From Prosthecobacter debontii (GTDB lineage: Bacteria; Verrucomicrobiota; Verrucomicrobiia; Verrucomicrobiales; Akkermansiaceae): a DNA stretch of 64,000 nucleotides. Made by a program: the position numbers and the translations under genes. Position 1 is the first letter of the stretch, and each line of letters begins with the position of its first letter. Below are positions 43,396 to 52,573 of the stretch, piece by piece. The stretch is from assembly GCA_945873125.1 (NCBI GenBank), contig CAMCBV010000001.1, forward strand, positions 62,001 to 126,000, read 5' to 3'. Under the pieces are notes generated by a model that saw only the letters and a program-made list of their open reading frames with translations, searched no databases and had not been told where the DNA came from.

Positions 43396-46200
43396 ATGAA
43401 ACGCCTTTTCTTACTCGACGGCATGGCCCTGATTTATCGGGCGCACTTTGCCTTCATCCAAAACCCGATCCGCAATTCAAAGGGCGTCAATACCTCGGCC
43501 CTCTATGGCTTCATCAACACACTTCTCTCGATTTTGGAAAAGGAAAACCCAACCCACTTGGGAGTTGCGTTTGACACATCCGCTCCAACCCCGCGTCACA
43601 TCCGTTATCCCGCCTACAAAGCCCAACGCGATGAAATGCCGGAAGAGTTGGCGGCGGCCATTCCGCATGTGAAAGCCCTCTGCCGCGCCTTTGCCCTGCC
43701 AGTGCTGGAGATCGATGGCTTTGAGGCGGATGATTTGATTGGAACCTTGGTGAAACGTGCCGAGTTGGATGGTTTTGAATCCTATATGGTCACGCCGGAT
43801 AAGGATTTCGCACAGTTGCTTTCCGATACCACCTTCATGTGGCGCCCAGGCCGCAAGGGCACGGATCATGAGATCATCGGCTTGAAGCAGCTTCCCGAGA
43901 TCTGGGGAGTTTCCGAGCCGCATCAAATCATCGACCTACTCGGCCTGATGGGAGATGCCTCCGACAATATTCCGGGCGTTCCGGGCATTGGACCGAAAAC
44001 TGCACAGAAACTCATTTCTGATTTCGGATCGATTGAAAACCTTCTCAAAAATACCGGGCAACTCAAGGGCAAGCAGAGAGAAAATATCGAAGCGAATGCG
44101 GATATGGCGATGCTTTCCAAGGAACTTGCCACGATCATCATCGATTGTCCGCTGGAGGTGACATGGGATGATTTGATCATTTCCCAACGCGATGACGAAG
44201 CGCTCAAGCAGCTGTTTGCAGATTTCGAATTCCGCACGCTGACCAAACGGCTTTTCGGAGAGCAAAACAGCAAGGTTGAGGCGCCGGACCTGCCACAACA
44301 AGGGTCCGCACTTACACTTTTTGAAACCTTCAAAACCATCCGCGAAGTTCCGCATCATTACACCTTGGCGAACACGCCAGCTCTTCAAGAGGAACTCTTC
44401 AGTCATCTCGCCGCGCAAAAATCTTTCTGCTTTGACATCGAGACCACCTCCTTGGATCGCCACTCCGCAAAACTCTTGGGCATCGCGTTTTCATGGAAGG
44501 CTCACGAAGGCTGGTACCTTCCGTTTTCCGAAAACATTCTCTCTGAAATCAAAACTATTCTTCGCTCACCAGCGGAAAAAATCGGGCATAACCTGAAATA
44601 TGATTTATCGGTTCTTCATTCGCATGGGATCGAGGTGAGCGGGCCATTTTTTGATACGATGCTCGCCGATGCGTTGGCGGCTCCAGAGCGTCGACACAGC
44701 ATGGATTATCTCTCTGAAATTTTACTCGGTTACACACCCGTGAAGCTCGCGGATATCGCACAGCCGGCATCCATGGTTTCCGACCAAGGATCGGATGATC
44801 TCTTTGCTTTTGCTGAAAAGAAAAAGCCATCCAAGGAGCTCGATATCGCCGCTATCCCGCTCGAAACCCTGGCGGAATATGCTGCTGAGGACGCGGATGT
44901 CACTTTCCAGCTCTCCGAAAAACTCCGCCTGCTGCTTAGCCAAACTGGCCAAGACAAAATTTTCTCCGAAATCGAAGCTCCCTTGCTGCCCGTTCTGGTG
45001 CGCATGGAAATGGAGGGAATCGCTATCGATCCGGTGGCGTTGAAAAGCATCGGCGAGGACCTTCAGCAGACCATTGACCAGCTTGCAAAATCGATCCAAG
45101 TGCATGCGGGAACACCATTCAATATCGCATCGCCCAAGCAACTGGGGCAAATCCTCTTCGAGCATCTACGTCTTCTCGATAAAGCCAAGAAAACCAAAAC
45201 CGGCCAATATAAAACCGATGAACAAACCCTTTCCACGTTGCTCGGAATCCATCCAATCATTGAGGAAATTCTCGAGTATCGAGAGGCTACCAAACTGAAA
45301 TCGACTTATCTCGATGCGTTGCCGAACCATATCGCTCCGGAGACGGGCCGCATCCATACGCATTTTCACCAACTCGTCGCCGGAACGGGTCGCCTCGCTT
45401 CCTCGGATCCGAACTTGCAAAACATTCCCGTCCGTTCCGCGGCAGGCAGAAAAATACGCCAGGCATTTGTTCCCCGCGATTCGCATTCCGCGAAGTTTCA
45501 ATATCAACTCTTGTCCTGCGATTATTCCCAGATCGAGTTGCGCGTCATGGCGGCGCTTGCCTGCGATCCAACCATGATCACCGCCTTTCAGGACGGTGTT
45601 GATATTCACACGATTACCGCAGCCAAGGTCCACGGGGTGACTCCCGAAGAAGTCACCCGTGAAATGCGCTCCGGTGCGAAAATGGTGAACTTTGGCATCA
45701 TCTACGGCATTTCCGCTTTCGGCCTCTCGCAGCGTCTTGCGATCCCGCGCAACGATGCCGCGGAAATCATTGATGCGTATTTCCGCGAATACCCTGCGAT
45801 CAAGGAATACATGGATCGCACCGTCGCGGAGTCCCGCGAAAAGGGTTATGCCGAAACCCTTTCGGGGCGCCGCCGGCATTATCCCGATCTCAATTCAGGA
45901 AATGCGGGGCTACGTCAAAACGCCGAACGCGCCGCGATCAACATGCCGATCCAAGGCACCTCTGCTGACATGATCAAAATCGCCATGATTCGCATCGATG
46001 AGTTGCTGCGTAAAAAAACCTATCAAACGAAGATGCTGCTCCAAGTCCATGACGAGCTTGTATTCGATTTGCATCCTGATGAGGAATCGGAGCTTGTGCC
46101 GAAAATCGTCCATATCATGGAAGCGGCGCTTCCGCTCCCACATGGGGTTCCCGTTTTGGTTGAGAAGGGCATCGGTAAAAACTGGTTGGCTGCGCATTGA
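43396..46200 (+). CDS. polA: DNA polymerase I
   Basis: A 934-residue replication/repair polymerase with all three activities intact. The N-terminal 5' nuclease reads LFLLDGMALIYRAHFAF, VTPDKDFAQLL and DNIPGVPGIGPKTAQKL (helix-hairpin-helix). The 3'-5' exonuclease keeps its acids in CFDIETTSLD, GHNLKYDLSVL and EYAAEDADVTFQL, so proofreading should work. The polymerase motifs are LLSCDYSQIELRVMAAL (A), AKMVNFGIIYGISAFGLS (B) and LLQVHDELVFDL (C). Start ATG 43396 matches homologs; the open frame runs 32 codons further up. The last 12 codons are also found as a scar at 47.9 kb, part of the tandem duplication next door. Confidence 0.97.
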   Translation: MKRLFLLDGMALIYRAHFAFIQNPIRNSKGVNTSALYGFINTLLSILEKENPTHLGVAFDTSAPTPRHIRYPAYKAQRDEMPEELAAAIPHVKALCRAFALPVLEIDGFEADDLIGTLVKRAELDGFESYMVTPDKDFAQLLSDTTFMWRPGRKGTDHEIIGLKQLPEIWGVSEPHQIIDLLGLMGDASDNIPGVPGIGPKTAQKLISDFGSIENLLKNTGQLKGKQRENIEANADMAMLSKELATIIIDCPLEVTWDDLIISQRDDEALKQLFADFEFRTLTKRLFGEQNSKVEAPDLPQQGSALTLFETFKTIREVPHHYTLANTPALQEELFSHLAAQKSFCFDIETTSLDRHSAKLLGIAFSWKAHEGWYLPFSENILSEIKTILRSPAEKIGHNLKYDLSVLHSHGIEVSGPFFDTMLADALAAPERRHSMDYLSEILLGYTPVKLADIAQPASMVSDQGSDDLFAFAEKKKPSKELDIAAIPLETLAEYAAEDADVTFQLSEKLRLLLSQTGQDKIFSEIEAPLLPVLVRMEMEGIAIDPVALKSIGEDLQQTIDQLAKSIQVHAGTPFNIASPKQLGQILFEHLRLLDKAKKTKTGQYKTDEQTLSTLLGIHPIIEEILEYREATKLKSTYLDALPNHIAPETGRIHTHFHQLVAGTGRLASSDPNLQNIPVRSAAGRKIRQAFVPRDSHSAKFQYQLLSCDYSQIELRVMAALACDPTMITAFQDGVDIHTITAAKVHGVTPEEVTREMRSGAKMVNFGIIYGISAFGLSQRLAIPRNDAAEIIDAYFREYPAIKEYMDRTVAESREKGYAETLSGRRRHYPDLNSGNAGLRQNAERAAINMPIQGTSADMIKIAMIRIDELLRKKTYQTKMLLQVHDELVFDLHPDEESELVPKIVHIMEAALPLPHGVPVLVEKGIGKNWLAAH

Positions 46201-47914
46201 TGCCCAAAAGCGAATCATCCCCTTTAAAAAACAGGCATACACTCCTAAGTTCGGACGATTTCATACCAAAAAACGACCCTGTTCCGCCTTTGAATCATTT
46301 TCATGAAAATCAACCTAAGATAGGGCGTGTTGAGACGTTCTCTGTCTTACGATTTTCTTCTGGCATTGCAGGAAGAGCGACATAACTTTTTACATACATT
46401 TCATAAGATCATGAGCCTACACGTCCAACTCAGCCCCGAAGCTCTTGAAAACCTTCGCAGACAAAGAAGAAACTCCACGATTTCATCGATCTTGGTTTCG
46501 GTGCTCACGATCACCGTGGTCTTCCTCGTGATGGGTGTGTTCTTGCTGGATCTTAACATCAAGGAGTCTCCGACCATCGTGACCTACGAGGCATCAACCC
46601 AAGTGGACGAGACGATTACGGAAAAAAAGGTCAACACACAGGTGATGAAAAAACCATCGGCTCCGTCCAGCTCGATGACAAAAGTGATCGCCGCAGCCAG
46701 CTCGGACTCGCCGGTTTCCATTCCGGTTCCGGATGTCGATGTGACGACCCCGAGCATGGAATTCGGCGACGGAGCGGATTTCGGGGGTGGTTGGGGCAGC
46801 GCGGGTGATTTCGGCTCCGGTGGCGGCTTCAAAGCCATTCCTTCCACGATGCGTCGGCGTTGCGATCCACAGGATCGGATGAATCGTCTCAAGGAATCCG
46901 GCGGAACAGCCCAGGGCGAGGAGGCTGTGGTCAAGGCGCTGGATTTTCTTCAGAAAACCCAAAATGCCGATGGCAGCTGGGATGCAACGCACCCCGTCGC
47001 CATGACGGGGCTGGCCCTCCTTGCTTACCTCGGACATTGTGAGACGCCTCAATCAAAAAAATACGGTGACACCGTCCTCAAGGCGATTACCTATCTGGTG
47101 AATGTTGGATTGAAGAACAATGGCAGGCTGACCAACAAGCCTGATAACTCCATCCAATGGGTCTATGACCATGGGATTGCGACCTACGCGCTTGCCGAAG
47201 CTTATACTTTCTGTAGCAAACTGAACATCAATATCCCAGATATTAAAAAAGTGATGAAGGACGCTGGGGATATTGTGATGGACGGCCAAGCCGAGAGCGG
47301 TGGTTGGAATTATCGCTATGCCCCTTCAGCTAACGATGGTGATAACTCTGTCGGGTTCTGGCAAATTCAGGCGATGAAAGCCTGCAAGCATACTGGAATT
47401 TGGACAGACAGTCAGTTCAAAAAGCACGCCCGCCGCGCGCTTGATTGGCTTGAAAAAGTCCAAGGTCCGGATGGAGCGATTGGATATCGCAGCAACCCGA
47501 ATCAAAGCTCCGGCCTGACAGGCGGCGGTGTTCTCGCTTTCCAAATGTGGGACGAGAGCAATCACAAGGCGGTCAAAAAAGGTGTCCAATGGATCAGTAA
47601 AAACGCAACCTTTCGTAGTCTGAATGATCACGGATCAAACCTCTATTATCACTACTATTTCATGCAAGCCATGTTGAATTATGGCGGCAAAGAATGGGAT
47701 AAACACAACGACATGGTTCGAGATCCCTTGATCAAGGCTCAAAATCCCGATGGGTCATGGACGCAGAGTGTCGGCAGCCACGGCCCGATCAATGTGCACA
47801 TGGCGACTTGCTTGGCAACCATGATGCTGGAGGTCTATTACCGCTTCCTTCCAGGCAGTGCCAAATAGGTCCTCCAAAGATCGCCTCTCCAATTTCAAGT
47901 CCCCGATGTCTAAA
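46161..47914 (+). repeat. Tandem duplication, unit 1 (polA 3' end + leader + gene)
   Basis: The segment from the last codons of polA through the following gene recurs at 47925-49665, offset 1764 bases. Unit 1 starts in polA (GAAGGGCATCGGTAAAAACT) and ends near CCAATTTCAAGTCCCCGATG, which is only the left half of the terminator present after unit 2. Noncoding leader, start region and gene are all duplicated, so this was one DNA duplication event. Confidence 0.88.
46411..47868 (+). CDS. Membrane-anchored prenyltransferase-repeat protein, copy 1
   Basis: A 485-residue protein with one N-terminal membrane helix (about residues 24-46, ISSILVSVLTITVVFLVMGV). A periplasmic linker follows that is acidic then glycine-rich (FGDGADFGGGWGSAGDF near 118-135), then a C-terminal alpha/alpha-toroid of prenyltransferase/squalene-cyclase type repeats from about residue 165: ALDFLQKTQNADGSWD, GIATYALAEAYTF, ALDWLEKVQGPDGAIGYR and PLIKAQNPDGSWTQSVGS. 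The catalytic DxDD of squalene cyclases is not seen, so a binding or scaffold role is as likely as catalysis. The start ATG 46411 is chosen because upstream residues diverge between the copies as noncoding DNA would. Confidence 0.8.
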   Translation: MSLHVQLSPEALENLRRQRRNSTISSILVSVLTITVVFLVMGVFLLDLNIKESPTIVTYEASTQVDETITEKKVNTQVMKKPSAPSSSMTKVIAAASSDSPVSIPVPDVDVTTPSMEFGDGADFGGGWGSAGDFGSGGGFKAIPSTMRRRCDPQDRMNRLKESGGTAQGEEAVVKALDFLQKTQNADGSWDATHPVAMTGLALLAYLGHCETPQSKKYGDTVLKAITYLVNVGLKNNGRLTNKPDNSIQWVYDHGIATYALAEAYTFCSKLNINIPDIKKVMKDAGDIVMDGQAESGGWNYRYAPSANDGDNSVGFWQIQAMKACKHTGIWTDSQFKKHARRALDWLEKVQGPDGAIGYRSNPNQSSGLTGGGVLAFQMWDESNHKAVKKGVQWISKNATFRSLNDHGSNLYYHYYFMQAMLNYGGKEWDKHNDMVRDPLIKAQNPDGSWTQSVGSHGPINVHMATCLATMMLEVYYRFLPGSAK

Positions 47915-48177
47915 TCGATTTCGGCTGAAAAGGGCATCGGTAAAAACTGGTTGGCTGCGCATGGTTGCCCGAAAGGCGAATCATCTCCTTAAAAAAACAG
48001 CCGTAAAATCCCTGGCTCGGACGATTTCATGGTCAAAAAACGACCCTGATCCGCCTCCGAATCATTTTTATGAAAATTAACCTAAGATAGGGCGTGTTGA
48101 GACGTTCTCTCTCTTGTGATTTTCTGCTGGCATTGCAGGAAGAGTCACATAACTTTTTACACAGATTTCATAAGATT
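47869..48177 (+). other. Inter-copy spacer with a polA-derived scar
   Basis: The spacer has no gene. At 47925-47962 it repeats the last 12 codons of polA (reading EKGIGKNWLAAH in the old frame) without the polA stop, followed by a diverged copy of the polA-gene 1 leader. The half terminator at about 47897-47910 lacks its GGGGATT partner, so transcription from copy 1 probably continues into copy 2. Confidence 0.85.
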
Positions 48178-49665
48178 ATGAGCCTACACGTCCAACTCAG
48201 CCCCGAAGCTCTTGAAAACCTTCGCAGACAAAAAAGAAACTCCACGATTTCATCAATCTTGGTTTCGGTGCTCACGATCACCGTGCTCTTCCTTGTGATG
48301 GGTGTGTTCTTGCTGGATCTCAATATCAAGGAGTCCCCGACGATCGTGACCTACGAGGCATCAACCCAAGTGGACGAGACAATTACGGAAAAAAAGGTCA
48401 ACACACAGGTGATGAAAAAACCATCGGCTCCGTCCAGCTCGATGACAAAGGTGATCGCCGCGAGTGCAGACTCGCCTGTTTCCATTCCGGTTCCGGATGT
48501 CGATGTGACGACCCCGAGCATGGAATTCGGTGACGGAACGGATTTCGGGGGTGGTTGGGGCAGCGCGGGTGATTTCGGCTCCGGTGGTGGTTTTAAAGCC
48601 ATTCCTTCCACGATGCGTAAACGCTGCGATCCGCAGGACCGGATGAGACGTCTCAAGGAATCCGGCGGTACGGCCAAAGGTGAGGAGGCGGTAGTCGCGG
48701 CATTGGATTATCTTCAAAAAACCCAAAAGGCCGATGGCAGCTGGGAAGCACTGCACCCAGTTGGCATGACGGGGCTGGCCCTTCTCGCTTACCTCGGACA
48801 TTGCGAGACTCCCCAATCAAAAAAATACGGTGATACCGTGCTGAAGGCGATTACCTATTTGGTGAATGTTGGATTAAAGAACAAGGATGGCTGGGTCTGC
48901 TCGACGCCCAAAGCGGGTCATGGGCCTGCGTATGAACACGGGATTGCGACTTACGCACTCGCTGAGTCTTATACCTTTTGTAGCAAGTTAAATATCAAAA
49001 TTCCAGATTTGGACAAAGTCACCAAAAAAGCAGGGGAGATACTGATGGCAGGCCAAAATTCGGTTGGGGGATGGCTTTACGGCTACGCGCAGGGGGCAGA
49101 CGGAGATAACTCGGTTGGCTTCTGGCAAATTCAAGCAATGAAAGCCTGTAAGCATACAAAGCTCTGGAAAGACAGTGAGTTTACCAAACATTCCAAACTT
49201 GCTCTCGAATGGCTTCAAAAAGTCCAAGGTCCGAATGGTACGATTGGATATCGCAGTAACCCGAATCAAAACCCCGGCCTTACAGGCGGGGGGGTTCTTG
49301 CCTTCCAAATGTGGGACGAAGGTGATCACAAAGCCGTTAAAAAGGGCGTCGAATGGATTGATAAGAACGCTTCGTTTGAAGGTGCTGGGATTAACCTCTA
49401 TTACCACTACTACCACATGCAAGCCATGATGAACTATGGAGGCAAAGAATGGGATAATTATAATAAAAAGGTCAGAGATCCCTTGATCAAGGCTCAGAAT
49501 TCAGATGGATCATGGGACCTGCAATGCGGATCTCACGGCCAAGCTTCACAAATGCACATGAGCACATGTTTGGCGACTTTGATGCTGGAGGTTTATTACC
49601 GCTTCCTTCCAAGTAGTGCCAAATAAACATTTTCGAAGATCGCTTTTCAAATTTCAAATCCCCGA
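47925..49665 (+). repeat. Tandem duplication, unit 2
   Basis: Second copy of the duplicated segment, offset 1764 bases from unit 1. Leader and gene start are nearly identical. In the gene body, the N-terminal 130 codons and the repeat core match closely, while one block (about residues 230-260 of the proteins) has diverged strongly, including GLKNNGRLTNKPDNSIQW against GLKNKDGWVCSTPKAGHG. Confidence 0.88.
48178..49626 (+). CDS. Membrane-anchored prenyltransferase-repeat protein, copy 2
   Basis: A 482-residue paralog of the preceding gene with the same order: anchor helix (about 24-46), linker with the Gly-rich block (GDGTDFGGGWGSAGDFGSGG), and toroid repeats (ALDYLQKTQKADGSWE, GIATYALAESYTF, ALEWLQKVQGPNGTIGYR, PLIKAQNSDGSWDLQCGS). 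The N-terminal half is nearly identical to copy 1, whereas the segment between the first two toroid repeats differs (KDGWVCSTPKAGHGPAY) and extra cysteines appear (QCGSHG). This pattern suggests conversion or constraint at the N-terminus and divergence on one face of the toroid. It ends in a proper terminator. Confidence 0.8.
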   Translation: MSLHVQLSPEALENLRRQKRNSTISSILVSVLTITVLFLVMGVFLLDLNIKESPTIVTYEASTQVDETITEKKVNTQVMKKPSAPSSSMTKVIAASADSPVSIPVPDVDVTTPSMEFGDGTDFGGGWGSAGDFGSGGGFKAIPSTMRKRCDPQDRMRRLKESGGTAKGEEAVVAALDYLQKTQKADGSWEALHPVGMTGLALLAYLGHCETPQSKKYGDTVLKAITYLVNVGLKNKDGWVCSTPKAGHGPAYEHGIATYALAESYTFCSKLNIKIPDLDKVTKKAGEILMAGQNSVGGWLYGYAQGADGDNSVGFWQIQAMKACKHTKLWKDSEFTKHSKLALEWLQKVQGPNGTIGYRSNPNQNPGLTGGGVLAFQMWDEGDHKAVKKGVEWIDKNASFEGAGINLYYHYYHMQAMMNYGGKEWDNYNKKVRDPLIKAQNSDGSWDLQCGSHGQASQMHMSTCLATLMLEVYYRFLPSSAK

Positions 49666-49691
49666 CTTCCTCATGGAGCTGGGGATTTTTT
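49657..49691 (+). terminator. Terminator after copy 2
   Basis: AATCCCC (49657-49663) pairs with GGGGATT (49681-49687) and is followed by five T. The matching position after copy 1 has only the left arm. Confidence 0.7.
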
Positions 49692-49727
49692 GTAATGAAT
49701 CTGCACGAGAAGGCGCCTTGCAGGATC

Positions 49728-51464
49728 TCAATAAACATCGCGCAGGTAGCGCTTGTCTTTTTTGAGCTGCGTGATGTAAGCGGCTGCCGCCTCTTCTGTC
49801 AGCTTTCCGTGCTCTTTTGCGATGCCTAGCAGAGCGGCATCGACATCTTTCGCCATGCGCGATGCGTCACCGCACACGTAGAATGCCGCTCCATCTTGCA
49901 GCCACTTCCACAATTCAGCTCCTTGCTTCAGCATCAGATTTTGAACGTAGATTTTCTCTTTTTGATCGCGAGACCATGCGAGATCCATGCGTGAGAGCGT
50001 GCCGTCTTTCTGGAAAGCCACGAGTTCATCACTGTAGAGGAAATCGGTCTTTTCATGGGGATTGCCGAAGAACAACCAGTTCTTACCTTTCGCACCCGTT
50101 GCTTTGCGTTCTTCAAGGAATGCGCGGAAAGGCGCGATACCTGTTCCGGGCCCCACCATGATGATCGGCACGTTGCCATCTGACGGCAGGCGGAAAGCGG
50201 AGTTGTGATGAACGAAAACACCTGGCTTGGAATTGGCATTCAAGCGATCGCTGAGATACGTCGAACAAATTCCGCCGCGATTTCTGCCATGGCTATTGTA
50301 GCGAACGATGCCGACACATAGGTGAACTTCACCGGGATGAGCTTTCGGACTTGAGGCAATCGAATAAAGCCGTGGCTGGAGTTTCTTTAAAACGGAAACA
50401 AAGTCCTCACCGTCGCTGAAGTCGGCGGGATAATCAATCACCAGATCGATCAGGTCCCGACCCCAGCAAAAATTTTCCCATTCCTTTTTATCGTCCGCTT
50501 CGACAAGTGAGCGGAGGTAGGGAGAGCCACTGCGCTTCTGCCATTTCTCGATGAGAGCTTTGTTGATCGTGCCGATGTCATAGTGACGGATGAGCGCCTC
50601 GCGGAGGCTGACTTCTTCACCCGTCGATGTCGGGACATCGCCTGCTTTGAAAGGGAGTGCGGCAATGATTTCATCGACCACGCCCTCTGGGTTTTCCGGA
50701 TAGACACCCAAAGCATCTCCGACTTCGTAATCCAGCTCTGAGCCTTGAAGGGAAATCTCGATGTGATGGGTTTGCTTGGAGCCCGGACCGTTCAGGTTGT
50801 AGTTATGGAGAACGGAGGATGGGAAAGGGTTCTTTTTAGAGAAGCCGGCTTCATCGATTTCATCAGACGCGACTTTGTTGGATGCCGAGAAAGAAGCAGT
50901 GGGTGCTAGAACGGCGATCACGCCTGCTGACCATTCTGCGTAGGGTTGATCTGCGTCCACATCGACATCGACTCTTGGGTAAATACGATTCGCACCCAGG
51001 GCTTCCAATCGAAGGTCGAAATCCGTTCCGCATTGGCAGAAATCCGGATAAGAGCTGTCACCCAAAGAAAGCACCGAGAAGTTGACGCCTTCGAGACGCG
51101 GTGCGGCATCGCTCATCAACCATGTGTGAAGTTCCAACGCGGTATCAGGCGGCTCGCCATCGCCATACGTGGAGGTGATAATTAAAAGATTTTTCTCTTT
51201 GGCAAGCAGCTCCCTGTCATAAGCACCCATGTCCTGAAGGGTTGGCTCGAAATTTCCCTTCTTGAGCGTTTTGACGAGTTTCTTCGCCAAGCCCTCCGCT
51301 GTACCGGTTTGAGAACCGAACAGGACGGTTACAGGAACGGCAGGCCCAGCAGAGTGTGAAGCTGCGGATGATTGGGAAAGGATGTTTCCCAGGAATTCGC
51401 CCAGCCACTGGCGTTGTTCGGGGGTAAACGGTGCGTTGTCAGGTATCTGGATCGATGAGGCCAT
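49728..51464 (-). CDS. Sulfite reductase flavoprotein/CPR-type diflavin reductase
   Basis: A 578-residue diflavin reductase. Flavodoxin domain: VTVLFGSQTGTAEGLAKKL, ITSTYGDGEPPD, LSLGDSSYPDFCQCG. FAD domain: QPRLYSIASSPK and GRNRGGICSTYLSD. NADPH domain: VGPGTGIAPFRAFLEER, WLFFGNPHEKTDFLY, YVCGDASRMAKDVD. The C-terminal KDKRYLRDVY matches CysJ, and the domain order is that of the sulfite reductase alpha subunit. There is no cysI or cysG nearby. It may serve sulfite reduction or another electron acceptor; CysJ is the best name only by sequence ending and length. Confidence 0.88.
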   Translation of the reverse strand: MASSIQIPDNAPFTPEQRQWLGEFLGNILSQSSAASHSAGPAVPVTVLFGSQTGTAEGLAKKLVKTLKKGNFEPTLQDMGAYDRELLAKEKNLLIITSTYGDGEPPDTALELHTWLMSDAAPRLEGVNFSVLSLGDSSYPDFCQCGTDFDLRLEALGANRIYPRVDVDVDADQPYAEWSAGVIAVLAPTASFSASNKVASDEIDEAGFSKKNPFPSSVLHNYNLNGPGSKQTHHIEISLQGSELDYEVGDALGVYPENPEGVVDEIIAALPFKAGDVPTSTGEEVSLREALIRHYDIGTINKALIEKWQKRSGSPYLRSLVEADDKKEWENFCWGRDLIDLVIDYPADFSDGEDFVSVLKKLQPRLYSIASSPKAHPGEVHLCVGIVRYNSHGRNRGGICSTYLSDRLNANSKPGVFVHHNSAFRLPSDGNVPIIMVGPGTGIAPFRAFLEERKATGAKGKNWLFFGNPHEKTDFLYSDELVAFQKDGTLSRMDLAWSRDQKEKIYVQNLMLKQGAELWKWLQDGAAFYVCGDASRMAKDVDAALLGIAKEHGKLTEEAAAAYITQLKKDKRYLRDVY

Positions 51465-51623
51465 TTTTCTCTATCAGGCGATGATTGCCGGCTGCGGAAC
51501 TTGCGCACAGGACAACTATCTTTCAAGTATTGATCTTCGCAATTTCAACGAATTTTCGAGGAGCGGTTTTTCACAAGCATGAATTTTTAAGTTCCCTGAG
51601 CGGGCAGACTCAGGTCCCACGTA

Positions 51624-51998
51624 TCAGCTTTTCCAATTGAGAGCGCCTTTTTTAAGCGCATAGACGTAAGCGATGGCGAGGATACCTGCGAAACCGGCCA
51701 TGCTGGCGAGGACTGTGGGTCCATGATGCTGTGCGAGATCCCGGAATTGAACGGCCCATGGATACATGAACACGACCTCGATATCGAAGATCACAAACAG
51801 CATCGCAACCAGGTAAAATTTAACAGAGAAACGCGGCGCTCCATCGCCAATTGGCAACATGCCGCATTCGTATGCGGAGTCTTTGGTCGGGTTCCGACGT
51901 GCCGAACGGCCAAACACCACGCTGAGCAAAAGCGTCGTCACGGCAAATCCGCAGGCGATAAGGACTTGGAATAAAACGGGAAGATAATTTTCGGGCAT
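51624..51998 (-). CDS. nuoA: NADH-quinone oxidoreductase subunit A, solitary
   Basis: A 124-residue inner-membrane subunit of respiratory complex I with three helices (about 5-27, 65-85, 94-114). Family residues include the Q-site loop SAYECGMLPIGDGAPRFSVKFYLVAMLFVIFDIEVVFMYPWA (given in parts here: YECGMLPIG, FSVKFYLVAMLFVIFDIE, VFMYPWA). Start ATG 51998 fits; the frame continues 38 codons upstream as noncoding sequence. No nuoB or other subunit gene follows: the next minus-strand gene is the diflavin reductase 160 bases away. Split nuo genes occur in some lineages. Confidence 0.93.
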   Translation of the reverse strand: MPENYLPVLFQVLIACGFAVTTLLLSVVFGRSARRNPTKDSAYECGMLPIGDGAPRFSVKFYLVAMLFVIFDIEVVFMYPWAVQFRDLAQHHGPTVLASMAGFAGILAIAYVYALKKGALNWKS

Positions 51999-52059
51999 AC
52001 CAGATAGCGTGGAAGAGTTTCGCTGGGTTTTTCTAAGCTGTGAATGGAGCCTTGGGTAG

Positions 52060-52094
52060 AAAAAAACCCGTGTCTTTTCAGACACGGGTTTTTT
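52060..52094. terminator. Bidirectional terminator
   Basis: A-rich tract, ACCCGTGTCT, a short loop, AGACACGGGT and a six-T tract: a symmetrical hairpin with T-runs on both strands. It lies 18 bases past the stop of the 106-residue minus-strand gene and 62 bases upstream of the nuoA start. Confidence 0.9.
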
Positions 52095-52112
52095 CAGTGA
52101 ATGTGTGGGCAA

Positions 52113-52433
52113 TCAGGCCTCCGCTTCAGCCGCTTCCTGAGCCGCCGCATAGGCGCTGGATGCTTCGTGAACGCGTGCGGTTCCCTTGTATTCTTTACCA
52201 AGTTTCTCCACGAGCCCGCGGTTAACAAGATTCTGCAGTTTCTCGTAAGAACGAAGGCGAAGCATTTCTTCGCCACCGCTTACGGCATTTCTCAGTTTAA
52301 GGTTCTCAAACACTCTTTCGAAGAGATCGTTGAATGCGAATACTTTCTTTTCAGATAATACATTGCAAAGTTCATCGGTCACGTGGTCTGGAAGTCTCCG
52401 GGAAAACCGGGTTCTTTTGGTAGGTGTTGCCAT
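52113..52433 (-). CDS. Small conserved protein of unknown function
   Basis: A 106-residue basic-then-acidic soluble protein that I do not recognise. Residues about 5-20 are basic (RTRFSRRLPDHVTDEL) and about 20-85 look like a helical, possibly winged-helix, domain (FNDLFERVFENLKLR, LRSYEKLQNLVNRGLVEKLG). The C-terminus is Ala/Glu-rich (AAAQEAAEAEA). The RSYEKLQNLVNRGLVEK block resembles a DNA- or RNA-binding recognition helix, but no family can be named. It is a single gene with a strong terminator; no promoter with good spacing was seen. Confidence 0.6.
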   Translation of the reverse strand: MATPTKRTRFSRRLPDHVTDELCNVLSEKKVFAFNDLFERVFENLKLRNAVSGGEEMLRLRSYEKLQNLVNRGLVEKLGKEYKGTARVHEASSAYAAAQEAAEAEA

Positions 52434-52573
52434 AACGGGGCGATCCTAGCACAGATCCCGAATGAAAGCGACTCAAAATTTTAAACTTCAGCTAAAATAA
52501 GGGCTTCGATATTACGCAAATCCTAAATATTTACCTTTTTGGCTCCGAATTACCGCTGTTTTGTTAAACGGTT

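Noticed and set aside
46327..46410. N-terminal extension of the first toroid protein
   Set aside because: The same extension in copy 2 has three replacements in 28 codons while the following N-terminus is nearly unchanged, so it behaves as noncoding leader; MSLHVQL is the start.
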